From NCBI GenBank assembly GCA_021852135.1, contig JAJZOB010000013.1:1-34356 (forward strand): a DNA stretch of 34,356 nucleotides. The letters are read 5' to 3'. The position numbers were made by a program, and so were the translations under genes. The notes below the pieces were generated by a model, which was not told where the DNA came from, made no database searches, and was given only the letters and a program-made list of their open reading frames with translations. How positions within the stretch are numbered: the first letter of the stretch is position 1; each line of letters begins with the position of its first letter. Shown one piece after another: positions 32,503-34,356 of this stretch. This DNA is from Nanobdellota archaeon (GTDB lineage Archaea; Nanoarchaeota; Nanoarchaeia; Parvarchaeales; Parvarchaeaceae).

Positions 32503-33399
32503 ATGGATTCGAAAGTCAAGAGTAAAATTTATTTTATACTCTTGATTTTAGTTCTTTTCTCAGTAATAGCATACATTATAACGTTAATTTCAGGCATCCC
32601 TTCAAATATCAATAGCATAATATACATTGTTCTTATATTAATTGCAGGCGTTTTGATAGTAAATATTGTAAGCGATATAGTAGAGGCAAAAGCAAACAAT
32701 AAGAACAAGCAGGTTACAAATACAATAGTTTTCATTACTAGGTTAGCAGGATACATAATAGTTATAGCGATCGCACTTTCGTCTTTTAAGATAGGCTTAA
32801 CCTCCATTTTATTAGGAGGAGGGTTTGTAGGCGTTGTAGTGGGCCTGGCCGCACAGGCATCCCTTTCAAACTTTTTCAGCGGTATAGTTCTTCTTTTTTC
32901 TAGGCCATTCAATATTGGCGATAGGATAACCTTAAGCACATGGCAGTATGGTTTAATTGCACCAAGTTATCCGCCAAAATTCTTTTCCGATGATTTTCTT
33001 GTTCCGGGTTATACTGGTATAGTAGAAAAGATGACATTGACATTTACCACAATACGCTTAGACAATAATATACCGATAAAGATTCCCAATAGCATAGTAC
33101 TACAGGCTTCCATATTTCTTAATAATGAGGAATACCGAAATGTAAAAGTTAGGTATGAGATCCCTTCAAGTATAGATCCGGATAAATTCATGGAAATGGC
33201 AAAATCAGAATTGAAGAAGCTTTCATTTGTAAAAGGTTTGCCGTCAGTTTTCATATCTGAAACAAGCTTTGCAAACAAAAGCAATATCTTTTCAGTCAAT
33301 GCAGTGTGCAAGTCTCAGTCAGAGGATATACCAAGAAGCGAGATAATAAAGCGCTTGATACAGATACGGAATTCTTTGGAAAATAAAAAAAGACATTAG
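32503..33399 (+). CDS. MscS-family mechanosensitive channel
   Basis: Small-conductance channel that opens when membrane tension rises and protects against hypo-osmotic shock. It has 298 residues with three N-terminal helices and the pore helix rich in Gly and Ala: L-L-G-G-G-F-V-G-V-V-V-G-L-A-A-Q (about 105-120), then N-F-F-S-G-I and the beta-domain start F-N-I-G-D-R-I. Between this and the usual G-Y-T-G-I-V-E-K segment there is an insertion of about 25 residues rich in aromatic and Pro residues (W-Q-Y-G-L, Y-P-P-K-F-F) absent from E. coli MscS. The I-P-N-S motif follows, then the alpha/beta C-terminal domain. Monocistronic by its own TATA box. Confidence 0.9.
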   Translation: MDSKVKSKIYFILLILVLFSVIAYIITLISGIPSNINSIIYIVLILIAGVLIVNIVSDIVEAKANNKNKQVTNTIVFITRLAGYIIVIAIALSSFKIGLTSILLGGGFVGVVVGLAAQASLSNFFSGIVLLFSRPFNIGDRITLSTWQYGLIAPSYPPKFFSDDFLVPGYTGIVEKMTLTFTTIRLDNNIPIKIPNSIVLQASIFLNNEEYRNVKVRYEIPSSIDPDKFMEMAKSELKKLSFVKGLPSVFISETSFANKSNIFSVNAVCKSQSEDIPRSEIIKRLIQIRNSLENKKRH

Positions 33400-33449
33400 A
33401 CAGTAAACTTTCTAATTTAATTTATTTGATAGAGATAGATATAGTTAGA

Positions 33450-33456
33450 TTTAATT
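33450..33456 (+). promoter_or_regulatory. TATA-like element of the molybdenum protein gene
   Basis: TTTAATT centred about 26 bases before ATG 33479; it supports that start over the TTG at 33455, which overlaps the element. Confidence 0.4.
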
Positions 33457-33478
33457 GTTAAAAAGTTTTTATTTTAGC

Positions 33479-34084
33479 ATGGAAAAGGAGATTCCTCCTG
33501 CAAAAGGTCAATTTTACATAAAAAACTTCATTCTGTATGATGCATTAAACGGCAATTCCTTGGATGTTGACATAGAAAATTGGAGATTAGAAATTGATGG
33601 CCTTGTAAACAAAAAGCTGTCTTTTTCGTATGATGAACTAAATAAAATGGAGCATTTGAAATATAATCTAGATTTTAATTGCGTTACTAAATGGTCTATT
33701 AAGAACGTTTTATGGGAGGGACCTTCATTAAAAAAGCTTCTTGAAATGTCGGGTGTTCAGAAAGAGGCTAAATTTGCCATTTTTTATTGTTTGGATGGGT
33801 ATACTGTGCCAGTTAACTTAGAGGACATAACAGAAGATTCAATTATAGCTCTAAAGTTAAATGGAGAGGTACTTAAAAAAGAGCAGGGTTTTCCGGCAAG
33901 GCCTTTTATCCCTTCATTGTATGGGTGGAAAAGCGCAAAATGGCTTAAATTAATCTTTTTGGTAAAGGATTACAAAGATGGGTATTGGGAAAGATATGGT
34001 TATCATCCAAGAGGTAGGTGGGCAAACCAGGAAAGATTTGAAAACGATATTTGGAAAAGGATAAGGAAGACCGTGGTAGGCTAA
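33479..34084 (+). CDS. Sulfite oxidase-fold molybdopterin-binding oxidoreductase
   Basis: A 201-residue protein of the sulfite oxidase/YedY (MsrP) Mo-cofactor domain family (oxidoreductase molybdopterin-binding). Recognisable parts are W-R-L-E-I-D-G-L-V near residue 35, the molybdenum ligand Cys68 in D-F-N-C-V-T-K-W-S, L-W-E-G-P-S-L, G-F-P-A-R-P-F-I-P near 140 and the closing W-x-x-Y-G-Y-H-P-R-G-R-W-A-N-Q-E-R-F. It lacks signal peptide, Tat motif, heme domain and dimerisation domain, so it is a minimal cytoplasmic form. Substrate is unknown; related archaeal and bacterial proteins remain largely uncharacterised. No Mo-cofactor synthesis gene is nearby. ATG 33479 is preferred over TTG 33455. 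Confidence 0.88.
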   Translation: MEKEIPPAKGQFYIKNFILYDALNGNSLDVDIENWRLEIDGLVNKKLSFSYDELNKMEHLKYNLDFNCVTKWSIKNVLWEGPSLKKLLEMSGVQKEAKFAIFYCLDGYTVPVNLEDITEDSIIALKLNGEVLKKEQGFPARPFIPSLYGWKSAKWLKLIFLVKDYKDGYWERYGYHPRGRWANQERFENDIWKRIRKTVVG

Positions 34085-34175
34085 TATCCGCGAGTTTTAT
34101 GCTCTTACTATATACAGTATATTTTTCCAATTTACTAATTATAAAATATTAATAGACTTACAGTATTTAATATGT

Positions 34176-34356
34176 ATGCCACGTAACAAAAAAATGACTA
34201 ATGTAAGAAAGAAAGATGAAAGAAGGGAAGCCCAGGCGGCATTGGATTATCTAATGAGCTGGGGCTGGGTTCTTATAATAATAGTATTGGTATTGGTAAT
34301 ACTTTTCTCACTAGGCGTTTTTAGAGTACCTTCAGCACCAACAATAATAAGCGGTT
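34176..34356 (+). CDS. Class III signal-sequence (archaeal pilin-like) protein, N-terminal part
   Basis: The frame from ATG 34176 runs off the window end. It encodes a basic, charged leader (about 18 residues, ending R-R-E) followed by A-Q-A-A-L-D-Y-L-M-S-W-G-W and a long hydrophobic helix. This is the class III signal peptide/type IV pilin-like pattern that is abundant in Micrarchaeota and related archaea, processed before the Q-A-A by a prepilin-type peptidase. Such proteins are surface or pilus subunits or secreted enzymes with this anchor; the mature domain is not visible. A TATA-like element (34140-34149) lies about 31 bases upstream. Confidence 0.75.
   Translation, partial: MPRNKKMTNVRKKDERREAQAALDYLMSWGWVLIIIVLVLVILFSLGVFRVPSAPTIISG

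Noticed and set aside
1..34356. CRISPR arrays, insertion sequences, prophage or long direct repeats
   Set aside because: No regularly spaced repeats, transposase, integrase or terminal inverted repeats were found on reading; the only long similarities are between paralogous genes (two ATPases, two cupredoxins, two DoxX halves).

Overview
The window reads as chromosomal DNA from an archaeon, most likely a small-genome acidophile of the DPANN type (Parvarchaeota/Micrarchaeota-like). The evidence is archaeal FKBP, FtsZ and SecE in a row; TATA boxes centred about 23-28 bases before most first-gene start codons (leaderless transcripts); two P-type proton-pump ATPases; two rusticyanin/sulfocyanin-like blue copper proteins; and a final partial gene with the 'QAALDYLMSWGW' type class III signal sequence common in such genomes. 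Base composition is visibly A+T-rich and codon use favours AGA/AGG/ATA. The taxonomic assignment is inference; no rRNA is present.

Layout. 1-2.4 kb: end of an unidentified gene, FKBP prolyl isomerase, ftsZ, and secE with a long hydrophilic N-terminal extension. 2.5-7 kb: a small unidentified protein directly ahead of a P3A-type H+-ATPase, then a SEC59-family polyprenol/dolichol kinase-like protein and a multi-pass membrane protein. 7-9.6 kb: CTP synthase, a 22-residue Cys-Gly microprotein with its own promoter, an unidentified protein, and a minus-strand SWIM zinc-finger protein. 9.7-13.2 kb (minus strand): zinc alcohol dehydrogenase and a second P-type H+-ATPase.

13.3-24.6 kb is a compact alpha-glucan utilisation island. 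It holds a cytoplasmic GH15 enzyme, a GH31 alpha-glucosidase, a complete carbohydrate ABC importer (binding protein, two permeases, ATPase), a membrane-anchored extracellular GH15 enzyme abutting the second permease gene, and a short cytoplasmic GH13 enzyme. A coherent reading is that the anchored GH15 trims starch-like glucans outside, the importer takes up oligosaccharides, and three cytoplasmic hydrolases convert them to glucose. No sugar kinase or regulator of the island lies in the window.

24.6-28 kb: an AAA ATPase of unknown role (minus strand) and GTP-dependent PEP carboxykinase with Ser in place of the usual P-loop Cys. 28-34.4 kb: two unidentified small proteins, two tandem membrane-anchored cupredoxins followed by an internally duplicated DoxX/DoxD-like membrane protein (a candidate electron-transfer module), two small membrane proteins, an MscS-type channel, a sulfite-oxidase-fold molybdenum protein and the class III signal-sequence protein cut by the window end.

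No tRNA, rRNA, CRISPR array, insertion sequence or long repeat was seen, and no gene-free stretch exceeds 300 bases. The longest gaps (18526-18697 and 26013-26196) hold promoters and T-rich tracts. Many start codons were moved from the longest open frame to the internal ATG that fits TATA spacing or a Shine-Dalgarno motif.
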